Below the pieces are notes generated by a model. It saw nothing but the letters and a program-made list of their open reading frames with translations, made no database searches and was not told the origin of the DNA. DNA of 7,814 nt from Christensenella sp. UBA1252 (GTDB lineage: Bacteria; Bacillota; Clostridia; Christensenellales; CAG-1252). Made by a program: the position numbers and the translations under genes. Below are positions 7,389 through 7,814 of the stretch, piece after piece (position 1 is the stretch's first letter; each line of letters begins with the position of its first letter). The stretch is from contig DBVY01000001.1 of assembly GCA_002308575.1 (NCBI GenBank), forward strand, positions 1 to 7,814, given 5' to 3'.

Positions 7389-7814
7389 TTAAAAGATGCT
7401 TTCTTCGTCGTCTTCTACGCCGAAGAGGTTCTTGATGTCCGCTTCGTCCGCAACGGTTTCGAAGGGGCTGTCCGCATCGTCCTCGCCGACGGTGTCTTCT
7501 CCGAAGATGCCGCCGAGATCGATCTCACCGGTTGCCGAAGCTTCTTGCTGCGGCTCGATGGTCGCAACGTCTTCGATCGTGTCGGGGATCTCTTGATCAT
7601 TCTCGCCGAGCGCGCGAATATCAAGTCCGAGAGAGCGCATTTCGCGCACGAGAACGCGGAAGGATTCCGGGATTCCCGGCTCGCTGATATTCTGACCTTT
7701 CGTGATGGAGGCGTACGCCTTTTCACGTCCGGACACGTCGTCCGACTTGACGGTCAACATCTCTTGCAGGATGTTCGCCGCGCCGTACGCTTCGATCGCC
7801 CAAACTTCCATTTC
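7389..7814 (-). CDS. rpoB: RNA polymerase beta subunit, C-terminal part (partial at the right edge)
   Basis: This is the last 141 codons of the beta subunit of DNA-directed RNA polymerase; the 5' part lies beyond the window. The visible start reads [13 protein letters not shown], then [18 protein letters not shown] and [18 protein letters not shown], which is the conserved C-terminal region of bacterial RpoB that packs against RpoC and helps clamp the DNA. After [11 protein letters not shown] the conserved part ends. About 70 more residues follow with roughly two dozen Asp/Glu and one Lys, ending in DDEESIF. The tail contains two similar motifs, GGIFGED and NLFGVEDD. The stop (TAA) lies 15 bases before the rpoC start, so the two genes are surely co-transcribed. 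The family assignment is certain. The role of the acidic tail is not known from sequence. Confidence 0.98.
   Translation of the reverse strand, partial: EMEVWAIEAYGAANILQEMLTVKSDDVSGREKAYASITKGQNISEPGIPESFRVLVREMRSLGLDIRALGENDQEIPDTIEDVATIEPQQEASATGEIDLGGIFGEDTVGEDDADSPFETVADEADIKNLFGVEDDEESIF

Overview
The window carries four genes, all read from the minus strand, so the biological order runs from the right end to the left: the 3' end of rpoB, complete rpoC, complete metK, an intergenic gap of 462 bases, and the first 707 codons of a large cysteine-rich lipoprotein gene that runs off the left edge. The organism is most likely a member of the Bacillota, probably an uncultured Clostridia-type bacterium. 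RpoC is 1188 residues long, lacks the large insertion that lengthens proteobacterial RpoC, and is collinear with the Bacillus-type protein. The lipoprotein repeats (ATCTEAGY...TCSRC...PALGH) are of a kind I associate with gut Clostridia. The genus cannot be fixed from this sequence.

Region by region. Positions 7389-7814 hold the RpoB C-terminus with an unusually acidic tail. A gap of 15 bases with a strong Shine-Dalgarno sequence leads to rpoC (3807-7373). A 45-base gap filled largely by a perfect 8-bp GC hairpin (3773-3794) separates rpoC from metK (2586-3761). There is no room there for a SAM riboswitch, so metK probably depends at least partly on read-through from the RNA polymerase operon. 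Just past metK lies a strong rho-independent terminator (2464-2509). The hairpin is flanked by T-rich tracts on both strands, so it could work in both directions. The rest of the gap holds a nested inverted repeat (2337-2394), a candidate promoter (2215-2249) and a ribosome binding site for the lipoprotein gene.

The lipoprotein (1-2123) is the least ordinary part. A signal peptide with an L-A-S-C lipobox is followed by 17 intact CxxC pairs whose spacing shows a hierarchical repeat: blocks ordered C-D-A, in which the A module is present one, four or two times. The most downstream block visible is almost identical at DNA level to the block before it (93 of 94 bases, 444 bases apart), which points to recent duplication or gene conversion. 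Its function is unknown.

rpoB, rpoC and metK are core genes: two catalytic subunits of RNA polymerase and the enzyme that makes S-adenosylmethionine. The lipoprotein gene sits behind the terminator with its own promoter candidate and is probably a separate, exported accessory gene. I found no mobile element, CRISPR array, tRNA or rRNA in the window.
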